DNA from: Bacteroidales bacterium
GTDB lineage: Bacteria; Bacteroidota; Bacteroidia; Bacteroidales; Tenuifilaceae
DNA: 64,000 nt
Assembly: GCA_013376985.1 (NCBI GenBank)
Contig: JACABB010000026.1
Location: forward strand, 1-64,000
Direction: 5' to 3'
Shown piece by piece: positions 1-9,337 of this stretch. The translations under genes and the position numbers were made by a program. Position 1 is the first letter of the stretch. Each line of letters starts with the position of its first letter. Under the pieces are notes generated by a model. That model was not told where the DNA came from, searched no databases, and saw only the letters and a list, made by a program, of their open reading frames with translations.

Positions 1-4
1 GCTT

Positions 5-97
5 TGTCATGCTGAACGAAGTGAAATCCGAAGGATTCGCTGAAAGCAACCATCTGTTTTATAGATCATTAGATCCTTCGCTTCGCTCAGGATGACA
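5..97. repeat. Imperfect inverted-repeat intergenic element
   Basis: The left arm at 5-24 and the right arm at 78-97 are reverse complements with three mismatches in 20 bases. The arms carry the words TGTCATGCTGAACGAAG and CTTCGCTCAGGATGACA, a pattern widely seen as dispersed intergenic repeats in Bacteroidota and other bacteria. It would fold as a long hairpin in RNA from either strand. Its function is unknown; it may be a MITE-like or REP-like element. Confidence 0.7.
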
Positions 98-124
98 CCT
101 TACATCGAACTGACGTTAAATAAG
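96..124 (+). repeat. Dispersed 29-bp repeat, copy 1
   Basis: This stretch contains ATCGAACTGACGTTAAATA and matches 39707-39735 at 25 of 29 positions. A further direct copy lies at 40112-40139 and an inverted copy at 39937-39961. It directly abuts the hairpin repeat at 5-97. No open reading frame crosses it. The remaining bases up to 267 show nothing else that I can name. Confidence 0.55.
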
Positions 125-267
125 ATTTTGAAGATAATTTGTCCTGCCCTATTTATCAGCACTTTGTGTATGTTTTTGAACTAGTGTAAAACTTGGCATA
201 ATATTGGCATAAGAACTATCATTCTAATAATTTTAATTGTTTTAAATATTAACTTAAAATCAATTGT

Positions 268-753
268 ATGAAAAAGATTATAACATTATTTTGGGTTCTA
301 GCTATTGCTGGAATTGCCAATAATGTAGTTGCGCAAAACACGAATAGGTATTCCGGAAAGGTTAACTATAAAGGAACGGATTATAATTATGAAACCTCCT
401 GCGCTGCCACTAACCCTATGTCAACCACCACTATGGAAACATATAGGTTGACTATCTTTACAATGAAAAAAGATAAAAAGAAGGTGGTTCTTAACACCAA
501 TTGCACTGCATTGACTATTCAGCGAAACGAAAGTTCAATAAAGCCAAATCTCGATGTTATAACCTTTACAACGCTTACAAATAAAAGATTATCGGCAGAT
601 TTAGTGGGAACTTCAAAGGGAATGAATCTAATTTTTTACCTCGATAATTTTATGCTTATCCCACAGTACAACCTTGAAGCAAAGATGGGTTGTGCTAATT
701 TTGATGAGGCAATCAAAAATACGGTGTATTTTATTCTGAAAGAGATAAAGTAG
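268..753 (+). CDS. Small exported protein of unknown function
   Basis: The 161-residue product begins with a clear signal peptide (MKKIITLFWVLAIAG, probable cleavage after VVAQ near residue 23). The mature part is Lys/Thr/Asn-rich, has three or four cysteines (for example near residues 45, 78 and 142) and alternating hydrophobic segments that suggest a small beta-sandwich or lipocalin-like periplasmic protein. I recognise no catalytic motif or family. It stands alone and is followed at once by a bidirectional terminator, so it is probably monocistronic. The ATG follows an A/T-rich leader typical of Bacteroidota. The existence of the gene is well supported by the signal peptide; the function is not. 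Confidence 0.7.
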   Translation: MKKIITLFWVLAIAGIANNVVAQNTNRYSGKVNYKGTDYNYETSCAATNPMSTTTMETYRLTIFTMKKDKKKVVLNTNCTALTIQRNESSIKPNLDVITFTTLTNKRLSADLVGTSKGMNLIFYLDNFMLIPQYNLEAKMGCANFDEAIKNTVYFILKEIK

Positions 754-770
754 AAAATCAATTTAATGAA

Positions 771-811
771 AAAAGCAAATCCGAAGGTTTAACATCTTCG
801 GATTTGCTTTT
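771..811. terminator. Bidirectional intrinsic terminator
   Basis: A perfect 16-bp stem (arms 771-786 and 796-811) ends in T-runs on both strands and separates two convergent genes. It can end transcription of the exported protein on the plus strand and of the four-gene polysaccharide operon on the minus strand. Confidence 0.85.
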
Positions 812-828
812 GGCATATATTAGAGCAA

Positions 829-1692
829 TTAAAACTTGACTCCTATTGAAAAATCCATGAAGAACGGATTGTGTGTAAATTCCCCGTCCTGCACGTTGAA
901 GGGAATTGAATAGGTTGCTGTAAAATTAAATGTGTAAGCCTTTATCGAATAGTTTAGCGGTAATGAAACATCTAAACTTAAAAAATTAAATTTCGAATAG
1001 TTGGTGCTAATTGTTGTAGTTTTACCTGTAGTGTTTGTAGATCCATGTTTCCCTTTTTTATTATAGATGTTTTTTATTTTACCAGGTCTTTGTAAAATAT
1101 AAACACCCATAAGATTTTGAGTACCTGCAAACAGTGTTGCTGTTGGAGTAATTTTTAGTGAACTCCCTAGAAATTTTTTTATTTCAAAGCCGCGGCTGAT
1201 TCCTGGGTTTATTTTTACATCCTTTTTATCTCCATGGTTTAAATACGCACCCATTGAGAGTTGTACAATATTTAAATCCAAGTAGAATCCTAATGATAGT
1301 GTTCCTTTAATAACTGAACCAACCTGTGTACTATATTGACTATAAAAATATCTTGAATAGCCAATAGAACCTGATAATTTATCGTTAAATAAATTATAGT
1401 TGTAGCCAGCACTTATGCTACCCATATCCAAAATGCTTACTGTTCGGTTTGGGAAAAAGTTCAATGTACCATCAAGAAAAATACCCGATTTATGGTTATA
1501 GGTAAAATTAATTCCTGAAAAAGGGGTTACAATGGAATCAGATCGTCCAAAATATAAAGAGTTTGTTGTATAATTAACTTTCCCGTTAAAATAAGATTTA
1601 TTACCCTCTGCTCCCTCTGAATTATTTAGTTCCTGAGAGAAAAGTGTACCTGATAATAAACCCATAATAACGAGCAACAAAATCTTCCTCAT
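829..1692 (-). CDS. Outer-membrane beta-barrel protein, last gene of the polysaccharide operon
   Basis: The 287-residue product has a signal peptide (MRKILLLVIMGLLSG...FSQ, cut near residue 19), repeated amphipathic strands rich in aromatic residues, and ends in phenylalanine, as expected for an outer-membrane barrel inserted by BamA. A low-complexity Lys/Gly/Thr loop sits near residues 200-225. It starts 43 bp after the glycosyltransferase stop on the same strand, so it is most likely the fourth gene of an operon with wecB, the deacetylase-like gene and the GT2 gene. By analogy with PgaA or other export porins it could be the polymer outlet or an accessory, but it lacks visible TPR repeats and the role is inferred from position only. 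Confidence 0.75.
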   Translation of the reverse strand: MRKILLLVIMGLLSGTLFSQELNNSEGAEGNKSYFNGKVNYTTNSLYFGRSDSIVTPFSGINFTYNHKSGIFLDGTLNFFPNRTVSILDMGSISAGYNYNLFNDKLSGSIGYSRYFYSQYSTQVGSVIKGTLSLGFYLDLNIVQLSMGAYLNHGDKKDVKINPGISRGFEIKKFLGSSLKITPTATLFAGTQNLMGVYILQRPGKIKNIYNKKGKHGSTNTTGKTTTISTNYSKFNFLSLDVSLPLNYSIKAYTFNFTATYSIPFNVQDGEFTHNPFFMDFSIGVKF

Positions 1693-1735
1693 AAAAAGTC
1701 GCTTAAGAAATATAAAACTAGATTTAAACTATACT

Positions 1736-3010
1736 TTAAACGTTTTTAGTTTCAACAGGTTTTGTTTTTACATCAAAACGAACTGTTTTATCCCAAGTAT
1801 TTGCTGCTTTCTTGATTTTATCCAAATAGAATGCTTTAACAACTATTACTATCCACAGCTGGCAGTATGTAAAGTACATTAAAAAGGTTAGCAGTAAGTT
1901 TTTAGGATTATCCTCTTTATCGAATGAAATTGCTAGCATAATCTCAAAAATATAGAGCATAAAAGCTATTAACCATACAGTAGTGTAAGGTCCAGGAAGT
2001 GGAATACTAATTAAGCTTAGCAGGCTTAAAATGAATAGTAAATCGGAGATAATTATTGCCACAAAAAAGATATAGTACAACGCCATAGTATAGAAAAGAT
2101 CGAATCGTAAACGTTTATTCTTGAAATGAGGGATAAGCTTCATAAACTTAGCTATAACATAGTTGTTTCCACGCACCCAACGCACACGCTGTTTCATCCA
2201 TACCTTCCATGTTTCGGGTTCCTGTTCGTAGGTTATGGCGTAAGGAATAAATTTAATTTTATAACCTTTCTCGTAAATACGGATACTTAGCTCAGAATCT
2301 TCGGTTAAAGCCTCTTCGTCCCATCCTTCCAATTCTTCTATTAACCAACGCCACATGACAAAGTTTGTACCCGGTAAGGTTGCAATGTTATGCATCTGCC
2401 ACCTACCAGCCTGAAGCATAGATTGGAAACTTAAGGTTTCGATGTTTATGAAACTTGTTAATAGGTTTCGGTTTTTGTTTACTGTTCGGAATTTACCAAT
2501 TACACCACCTAATTCTTTATCAGAAATAAGCTGAGCAACAAGATAATACAGGGATTTTGAGTCGGGGGTATTATCTGCATCATAAATAGCGATTACGTCT
2601 GATTTAACTTGTTTTACGCCAAGGTTTAGAGCACGTGATTTTCCTTTACCCCCCTGCCCTTTTGGTACATCAAATAGCACAACCCTTGAATCCTGAGCTA
2701 CATAGTGTTCTATTATCTCTTTTGTTGAATCCTTTGAGCCATCGTTAATGATCATTATTTTAAGCTTATCCTTGGGATATTCAAGTTTAAGCATCGATTC
2801 AATTGTATTTCCAATAACTTTTTCTTCGTTATGAGCGGGTATTAAAATTGTACATGTTGGGAAATCAAAGGTTTGTGTGTCAACAAACTTTTTTTCTTTC
2901 ATCGATTTAATAAAATTGATGTAGCCATAAACGCTAAGAATAAATTGATAACCAATCATGAACCAGATTAGAATCACGCTTAGAAGGAAAATTATCTCAA
3001 AAATCGTCAT
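1736..3010 (-). CDS. Membrane GT2 family glycosyltransferase (PgaC/BcsA-like processive synthase)
   Basis: The 424-residue protein has an N-terminal membrane segment (about residues 5-30), a GT2 catalytic domain (about 52-280) and three or four C-terminal membrane segments (about 305-400). Catalytic signatures are visible in order: IPAHNEE, NDGSKDS, DAD at 144-146, TED at 236-238 and QRVRW at 274-278, the Q/RxxRW motif of processive synthases. The expected reaction is polymerisation of a nucleotide-activated hexosamine at the inner membrane with extrusion of the chain. It lies between the deacetylase-like gene (39 bp upstream) and the barrel gene (43 bp downstream), which fits an exopolysaccharide operon. 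The actual sugar cannot be read from the sequence. Confidence 0.9.
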   Translation of the reverse strand: MTIFEIIFLLSVILIWFMIGYQFILSVYGYINFIKSMKEKKFVDTQTFDFPTCTILIPAHNEEKVIGNTIESMLKLEYPKDKLKIMIINDGSKDSTKEIIEHYVAQDSRVVLFDVPKGQGGKGKSRALNLGVKQVKSDVIAIYDADNTPDSKSLYYLVAQLISDKELGGVIGKFRTVNKNRNLLTSFINIETLSFQSMLQAGRWQMHNIATLPGTNFVMWRWLIEELEGWDEEALTEDSELSIRIYEKGYKIKFIPYAITYEQEPETWKVWMKQRVRWVRGNNYVIAKFMKLIPHFKNKRLRFDLFYTMALYYIFFVAIIISDLLFILSLLSLISIPLPGPYTTVWLIAFMLYIFEIMLAISFDKEDNPKNLLLTFLMYFTYCQLWIVIVVKAFYLDKIKKAANTWDKTVRFDVKTKPVETKNV

Positions 3011-3049
3011 AATTCAATTTGTTTTATTAGGTAGATATGATAGGTTTAA

Positions 3050-6000
3050 TTATTTATTTTTCTCAAATCTTCTTCTGAACAATTTAAGGAATAAATACAT
3101 GATAACAAGCAGTATAATGGCAATTGTTCCATAAAGAGCTATTGCATTCGATGACCAAAGGCTTGTTAAATTTATTCCGTAGCTGAAACTATTTCCAGAA
3201 GTTATAAGAACAGTATGCTTCCCTGATGGCAGAAATACAGAAAAACAATCGTTGCCCATTAATACCTCAAAATTAATATCAATGTTATCAACTTTTATTG
3301 AAGTGGGTTTTCGGTTTAGTGAAACTAACGATCGTTCCGAACTCTCGTAGCTAAACACCAATTGCTGCATTCCATAGGTAATATCCGTTAAATTACCAGA
3401 AAACGAAAGGATTTGAGGTTGAAGCTCTGCTGTTGAAAACCCGGCTATTTCGTTTCTATGTAATTCGATATTGTGTTTACCCGCAGGGATTATGTATTTA
3501 TTATCTCTGTACCCAACAACTGTTTGATTATCTACAGATATAATTTTTATATGTTTAGGTAACTGAATTACAAACGAGTAGGGAGATACAATATCGTAAC
3601 TTTCGCCATTATTTTTATATTTTACTGGAGATGAACTAGCATAGCTGAAAAATGCAATATCCTGAGGGTTACAGGTTGCCTCGCTATAAACCGTAAAACG
3701 GGGTGCTCCAATTGCTGCAGAGTTTATTAGGTGATAACTCTCAATACCAGTCTGTACCTCAGTTGAAAAAGGGGTTACTTCATTTTTATCTCTAAACGAC
3801 AAGATATTTAGATCCAATAATAATTTAGAAGGATCTGTCATTTTTTTCGAATAGAAGTTACCCAAATCTATATATCGGGTTGGTTCCGATGACCATTTAT
3901 TTTGAGGATCTTCGGGTTGAAGCAGGAAGTCGTATTTTTTCTGAAGGTCAACTATTCTCTCCGAATTAATACCATATATCTCCTTTAGTTCAGGCGAAAA
4001 ATAGGTGTCCATAAAGGTTACGATAACCCCAAAACCACTTTTAGTTTTAGCATATTCGGTTAATGCTTTTAGGAATCGATCATGCAAATTTGCGATTTTA
4101 TCAATCCTATAGTTAATTACATCCTCTTTTGATTTAGGATTTTTCTTCCAATAATGCTCTGAATGTGGGTTGAAAATCTGGCGCAGATCAAAATTGTATT
4201 TCTTTTTAAATTCATTACATGCAGATGGGTGCATTGGAGCAAAAAGGGTATCATTAGTAAAGCCATTTACTCCACTTTCGAAGTATAATTCTGCAAGGTT
4301 AACCCCATCCCAATCGTAATCATTCAGAAGTTTCATGTACTCAGCAATAACTGCACTCATACACTTTTCATCGGTAAGAGCAACAGGGTAGCGCCATGAT
4401 GCGATTAGATCTCGGCCTTTATAGTTTTTCTCTCGCCATTCGGGATGATTTTGCCAAAACTTTTGACTTACATAAGGTGGCTCAAGCCAAACATATACCA
4501 GAATACCATTAGCATGTGCTAATTTAATTAACCTTTTGTAATCGTAAGTATATTTGGGGTATTGATGCCATCCGCCAATGTGAATAACCCTAATTCCTTG
4601 CTTAACCCATGTTTTAACTAAGTTCTCTTCGCTGTTCTTCTGTCTTAACCCAGGATCGAAGTAAAAGTCGAGGTTTTCTCTTTTAACTACGGGAGAAAGT
4701 TTGAAATATTTTTTGATATACTCGAATGCATAAGGATAATTGCTATACCCCAGTGTAGAATTGGGATCAAAAGCAGTATTGAAATATATTATTTTTCCAT
4801 TTCCATAGGATCTTCCAATTGCAACAGGAAATCCAGTTGTCCCATCCTCGCAAAAAACATCATCATTGGCATCGTATTCAAACCTATTGGCAAGTTGGCT
4901 ATATTTCCACGAAATAACTTCCTGTGGGTAAAGTTTATCTCTAATTAGATGTAAAGCCATTTCAGAATTAAGGAATTTTATTCCAAACTTAACTGCCAAT
5001 TTATTTTTTCTATCGGTAATTAAATTACCCCCATCATGAACAAATTGTACAATCTTCTCTTTATCAAAATAGGTTAAGGAATCAACACATGAGAATGGAA
5101 CAACCAATAAGTTGGTATTTTCAAGATTTATTTCAGATCCTAAAAAGAGAGTATCAACATTAACATTTAAACTCCTAAAAATCGAGACCAATGATGATTG
5201 GTCATTATAGGCAGATCCTTTTGCAAACTGATTCCAACAAACACTTACTATTGGTTCCTGCCAATCCGATGAACCAAAAACACTAGTATAGGATTTATTA
5301 ATTGAATTAAAAACTTTATCTTTATATGATAGCTCTTTAACCTGAAAGTCCAAGCCTTCTGCCACATAAAATTCACCGGGGTTAAGGGTTATTTCTTTTG
5401 TTATCTCTCCATTTACCCTCTCCTTTGAAATGGTTTTCTTAATAATTTTTGAATCAGCATCAAAATACATCTCATTAAGAAAAACATTGTCAAATTTCAT
5501 TTTATAGGTTTGGCTCCCATTAATAATTAACTTGTTCTGAGCCTTAACCACGTTAGTTTGTTCACGAAGATTGATGAAGGTAAAACCTTGAGCTTTTACA
5601 CCATCAACCAATTCCCTAAGCAAAGAAAGATCAAGAAATGGATGGAAAAAGAAAGATGAGATACCATCGCGAACAGCATGAATTGTTACTGAATTTTTTA
5701 TAACTCTCTTTACCGCATTTCTACTGCTATCAATATTTGCATTCAATGGTATGTAGCCTAAGTTTTCAGGATATATTTTTTGACCATACAAATCCTTATC
5801 AATGGTGTAAGGAAAATATTGACCGTAATCAAAATCGTTAATCACCATGCGTTGCTCAACACATGTACTAAAGAATTTTGCAAATACTTGATATGATTTA
5901 ATAGATGCTTCATAGTGAGGTGTTTCCCATGCCATTGGGTATAGCCCGTTTTTAAAAAGTTCGTCAATCCCTGATTCAATCTTTTTTGTGATTGCATCCT

Positions 6001-6988
6001 CGGTTTCGCCAGCTATAGGTTTGTTAGTGGTAGCATCCCAAAATTCACAATCGTTGGTTGATACCCCTTTATACTGATGCGTTACTCCATGCATAACTAT
6101 TGTACCACCATTACGAACCATGTACTTTAAAGCATCAACTACCTCTGGTTTCTCGGTAAGAGTCACCCTACGATCCTCTACGGGGTTTACGTAAATTGGC
6201 ACAACTCCAACCATAAATGGGATTCCACGTTCGGAGAGTATATCAGCTACTTCGCGAAGTTTATCGGGGTTATTTAAGGGAGTAACATCTTCAATCCTAA
6301 TTATAGCCTGATGTTTTTCGCTGTGCTGCTCGTTAAGTATATCGTGAAGTTTATCGGCAAAATAAAGATAACGATCAGTTTCTGTGGCGAAGGCAAAAGG
6401 CAGATCGGCAACATATACCAAATTACCCGATTTTACCATATATGGAGTTTGCCTTTTTGTTGTGGTCGATATTGAAGTTGCCCATATATCAACCATTTTA
6501 GCGTTGTTTACTTTAATTATATTTATCTTGGATAAACCTTTGGCATATTGAACATCCCCAGCTTTAACAACATTGTAATTGCTTAAACTGTCTATCTGCT
6601 TAACAGTAAAACCGTAACGTTTTCCAACATCCTGTTTCTGGCAGAAATCGATAAAGCCATTATTAATCCAAATAATTGGCTTTGATGTATTTATAACATC
6701 TTGAGTAAATTCAAGGGGAACAATATTCGAAGATGAATACCCCACATAGAATGTGTAATCATACTTATCAATCTCGTGAACAGAGTATGCATTCAAGCCT
6801 TTGATGGTAACATTGGTTTTAAAATGCCCTAATAGCTGAACCAGTTGACGGCCTTGTGCCGTGGCATAACTTTTTAAATTACAATCACCTTCAACCAAAA
6901 CAAGAACATTTTTGTTGGCAATATCCTGTGATTGAATGAAGTTGATTGAAAAAATTAGGAGTAGCAGTAAAAAGAAATACTTTTTCAT
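3050..6988 (-). CDS. Multidomain membrane-anchored polysaccharide deacetylase/TIM-barrel hydrolase-like protein
   Basis: The 1312-residue protein has a signal peptide (residues 1-20), a Rossmann-like domain (about 25-220), a DUF2334/polysaccharide-deacetylase-like domain with a RIED motif at 231-234 and histidines 300 and 304 as likely metal ligands, a second flavodoxin/glutamine-amidotransferase-like domain (about 575-720), a TIM-barrel region resembling glycoside hydrolases (about 785-1050), a beta-sandwich and a C-terminal membrane anchor (about 1283-1305) followed by basic residues. The pairing of deacetylase and hydrolase modules is known from PgaB and PelA, which process exported amino-sugar polymers in the periplasm. 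Here both are joined in one very long anchored chain beside a PgaC-like synthase. Domain edges are estimates by eye. Confidence 0.8.
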   Translation of the reverse strand: MKKYFFLLLLLIFSINFIQSQDIANKNVLVLVEGDCNLKSYATAQGRQLVQLLGHFKTNVTIKGLNAYSVHEIDKYDYTFYVGYSSSNIVPLEFTQDVINTSKPIIWINNGFIDFCQKQDVGKRYGFTVKQIDSLSNYNVVKAGDVQYAKGLSKINIIKVNNAKMVDIWATSISTTTKRQTPYMVKSGNLVYVADLPFAFATETDRYLYFADKLHDILNEQHSEKHQAIIRIEDVTPLNNPDKLREVADILSERGIPFMVGVVPIYVNPVEDRRVTLTEKPEVVDALKYMVRNGGTIVMHGVTHQYKGVSTNDCEFWDATTNKPIAGETEDAITKKIESGIDELFKNGLYPMAWETPHYEASIKSYQVFAKFFSTCVEQRMVINDFDYGQYFPYTIDKDLYGQKIYPENLGYIPLNANIDSSRNAVKRVIKNSVTIHAVRDGISSFFFHPFLDLSLLRELVDGVKAQGFTFINLREQTNVVKAQNKLIINGSQTYKMKFDNVFLNEMYFDADSKIIKKTISKERVNGEITKEITLNPGEFYVAEGLDFQVKELSYKDKVFNSINKSYTSVFGSSDWQEPIVSVCWNQFAKGSAYNDQSSLVSIFRSLNVNVDTLFLGSEINLENTNLLVVPFSCVDSLTYFDKEKIVQFVHDGGNLITDRKNKLAVKFGIKFLNSEMALHLIRDKLYPQEVISWKYSQLANRFEYDANDDVFCEDGTTGFPVAIGRSYGNGKIIYFNTAFDPNSTLGYSNYPYAFEYIKKYFKLSPVVKRENLDFYFDPGLRQKNSEENLVKTWVKQGIRVIHIGGWHQYPKYTYDYKRLIKLAHANGILVYVWLEPPYVSQKFWQNHPEWREKNYKGRDLIASWRYPVALTDEKCMSAVIAEYMKLLNDYDWDGVNLAELYFESGVNGFTNDTLFAPMHPSACNEFKKKYNFDLRQIFNPHSEHYWKKNPKSKEDVINYRIDKIANLHDRFLKALTEYAKTKSGFGVIVTFMDTYFSPELKEIYGINSERIVDLQKKYDFLLQPEDPQNKWSSEPTRYIDLGNFYSKKMTDPSKLLLDLNILSFRDKNEVTPFSTEVQTGIESYHLINSAAIGAPRFTVYSEATCNPQDIAFFSYASSSPVKYKNNGESYDIVSPYSFVIQLPKHIKIISVDNQTVVGYRDNKYIIPAGKHNIELHRNEIAGFSTAELQPQILSFSGNLTDITYGMQQLVFSYESSERSLVSLNRKPTSIKVDNIDINFEVLMGNDCFSVFLPSGKHTVLITSGNSFSYGINLTSLWSSNAIALYGTIAIILLVIMYLFLKLFRRRFEKNK

Positions 6989-7047
6989 TTTAAGATAATT
7001 ATGTTGTTTTGCTCTTTTTAAATTTCCATTGAAAAAAATAAATTGAT

Positions 7048-8205
7048 TTAGCGAGGATGAAATTCTTCAACAGTTTCATTTGTAAACCCAAAGTAATTCA
7101 TAATAATTTTAATCGATCTCAAAGAAGATAGACCATCACCATAGGGGTTAACCGCATTCGACATCTTAGTATATTCAGCCTTATCTTCAATCAGTTGAAG
7201 TGCAGTTGAGTAAATAGTTTCTTCATCCAACCCAACTAGTTTAACAGTTCCAAAATCAATGGCATCGGGTCGTTCAGTGACATAACGTAAAACTAAGATT
7301 GGTACACCAAAATGCGGGCCTTCTTCCTGAACACCACCGGAATCGGTTAGTATCATGTATGATTTTGCCATAAGGTTAACAAAATCAAGATAATCCAAAG
7401 GTTCAATTAAATGAACATTTGGTAAATCCTTCAATATTGGATACACAACCTCTCTTACAATTGGATTTAAGTGTACGGGGAAAACAACAGCAAAATCAGG
7501 GTGCTTTTCGGCAAGACGTTTTACAGCCTTACATGCACCCTCCATTGGTTTACCCCAATTCTCGCGACGATGCATAGTAACCAAAATAATTTTCTTTTTC
7601 TGGTCAACAATTTTGGTTAACTCTGGGATTGTGAACTGAAAATTATCAACAACAGAATATTTTAACGCATCCACAACGGTATTACCCGTAACAAAAATAT
7701 TTTTGGGATCGGTATTCTCTTTTAGCAATGCTTGCCGAGCAGTTTCGGTAGGGGCAAAATGTAAATCGGTGATGCAACCCGTTATTCGTCTATTAATCTC
7801 TTCGGGAAAAGGGTTTGCTTTATCGTTAGTTCTAAGTCCTGCCTCGACATGTCCAACAGGGATTTGCCTATAAAAGGCAGCAAGGCTTGCAATACAAGTT
7901 GTTGATGTATCGCCTTGTACTAAAACCATATCTGGTTTCTCAATCTCCAATATCTCATCTATACCCGTAATTATTCTGGCCGTTAGGGTTGCTAATGTTT
8001 GCTTTGATGACATGATATCTAAGTCATAATCAGGCTTAATTTTAAAGACATCTAAAACCTGATCGAGCATCTGGCGATGCTGAGCTGTGGCAATTGTTAT
8101 TACCTTAAAGTATTCAGGATAATTTTGGAACTCAAGGATTAAAGGTGCCATTTTAATCGTATCAGGTCGTGTTCCAAAGACAATAGCAATTTTTTTTGGA
8201 TTCAT
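7048..8205 (-). CDS. wecB: UDP-N-acetylglucosamine 2-epimerase (non-hydrolysing)
   Basis: The 385-residue product matches the WecB/MnaA family over its whole length: the N-terminal FGTRPDTIKMAPL nucleotide-binding segment, VQGDTST at 96-102, EAGLRT at 121-126, the FPEEINRR motif, MHRREN near 211 and the C-terminal TDSGGVQEEG UDP-binding loop. The family interconverts UDP-GlcNAc and UDP-ManNAc in the cytosol. It is the first gene of the minus-strand operon, 59 bp ahead of the deacetylase-like gene, so it probably supplies UDP-ManNAc (or balances both precursors) for the polymer made by the GT2 synthase. That metabolic link is an inference from gene order. Confidence 0.95.
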   Translation of the reverse strand: MNPKKIAIVFGTRPDTIKMAPLILEFQNYPEYFKVITIATAQHRQMLDQVLDVFKIKPDYDLDIMSSKQTLATLTARIITGIDEILEIEKPDMVLVQGDTSTTCIASLAAFYRQIPVGHVEAGLRTNDKANPFPEEINRRITGCITDLHFAPTETARQALLKENTDPKNIFVTGNTVVDALKYSVVDNFQFTIPELTKIVDQKKKIILVTMHRRENWGKPMEGACKAVKRLAEKHPDFAVVFPVHLNPIVREVVYPILKDLPNVHLIEPLDYLDFVNLMAKSYMILTDSGGVQEEGPHFGVPILVLRYVTERPDAIDFGTVKLVGLDEETIYSTALQLIEDKAEYTKMSNAVNPYGDGLSSLRSIKIIMNYFGFTNETVEEFHPR

Positions 8206-8455
8206 ATTGGAAGTGTTTAAAAAAGTTAAAATTTTACAATGGCGATGCGAAATAAACCCAATTAACCCAATTTGGATACAAAAATTAAGTTAAAAAATAT
8301 GAAATGCTAATAAATTATTAGTTTTAGCATATGTCTATTGCAAAATTGAGGTTTCAACACCTAGAAATATAAAAGAAATTAAATCCAAATAGCTGCGATT
8401 TAATTCCTTTTATCAACAAATAGAAATAAAAGTTTGAACTAAAAATTACTCATCC

Positions 8456-8959
8456 TTAAAAGATATAGGTTATCCCAAACTTACCTCCCGAAAAGGCATT
8501 ACCGCCTCCAAATTCGAGATTGATTCCAAAGTTATGCTTGAAAAAATATCGACCTCCAACTTGGGCACCTAAGCCAAGTCCAGAACCGCCATCACCCGTA
8601 TAACCCGAAGGTGAGTTCCAAATATAGTAACCAAGGTTTAATCCTGCATAGAAATCCCAATTGCTAGGAATTTCAAGTATATTGTTAAAATGATAATTTC
8701 CATTTCCCGATAAACCAAAAATTGTGGAGTTATAAGAATTGTTAACATATTTCTGGTTATAGGATCTAAATGAACATTCGAAACCTACTGTAATATCCTG
8801 ATAAATGCCAAAATCCATTCCACCATAAATAGGCACTCCCCAGCCAGAAAACCCAATACCTGCATTTAACTGTTTCCCTCCCTTAGCAAGTGGACTTTGT
8901 GCTTCAGCTGTAGCCACAACAAAAATCGATAGTAATACAATAAAACTTAATCTTTTCAT
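8456..8959 (-). CDS. Small porin-family outer-membrane beta-barrel
   Basis: The 167-residue product starts with a signal peptide (cleavage after AEAQ near residue 21) and then shows six to eight short alternating strands rich in Gly, Phe, Tyr and Asn, ending in FGITYIF, a typical barrel C-terminus. Its length fits an eight-stranded OmpA/OmpX/OmpW-like barrel without a peptidoglycan-binding domain. It is separated from wecB by about 250 bp and from the Cys-rich gene upstream by about 120 bp, so it is probably transcribed alone. The 250-bp gap to wecB is A/T-rich and holds the operon leader but no feature I can name. Ligand and role are unknown. Confidence 0.75.
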   Translation of the reverse strand: MKRLSFIVLLSIFVVATAEAQSPLAKGGKQLNAGIGFSGWGVPIYGGMDFGIYQDITVGFECSFRSYNQKYVNNSYNSTIFGLSGNGNYHFNNILEIPSNWDFYAGLNLGYYIWNSPSGYTGDGGSGLGLGAQVGGRYFFKHNFGINLEFGGGNAFSGGKFGITYIF

Positions 8960-9079
8960 CTCGGTTTAAAGTTTAATGATAAATTATTTAAGTGGTTAAT
9001 TATAAGACTTACATCAATGATAGTAAAACATAAAAATAGCGTAATTGTTATGTCTTATTTAAAAATTGGATAACATTTA

Positions 9080-9292
9080 CTACTTCAAATAACCTGTTCC
9101 CCTATCATTTACAATTTTTATGAAATTATTAATCGATCTATTATACCCTTTCTCAATATCATTAGGGAAATAACACGCCGGCAACTCACCACTACTACGG
9201 TGGTAGGTAAGGCAATCGCAGCAAAATCCATGCCTACTACATGGATAGGTGCAATTACAGTATTTCGTATTCGATTCTTTTTTACAATCCAT
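9080..9292 (-). CDS. Cys-rich DUF6485 family protein
   Basis: The 70-residue protein carries eight cysteines, seven of them within the first half (MDC...[16 protein letters not shown]), plus a PACYFP motif at about residues 38-43. This pattern matches the DUF6485 family as I remember it, found in anaerobic Bacteroidota, Firmicutes and other lineages. The cysteines suggest a zinc or iron-sulfur site. No signal peptide is present, so it is cytosolic. It lies 45 bp downstream of the LtaS-like gene on the same strand and may be co-transcribed with it. No function is known. Confidence 0.75.
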   Translation of the reverse strand: MDCKKESNTKYCNCTYPCSRHGFCCDCLTYHRSSGELPACYFPNDIEKGYNRSINNFIKIVNDRGTGYLK

Positions 9293-9337
9293 AAAAATTT
9301 TATTAATTGAATTCTCCTTTCATTAGTTAATCTGTAC

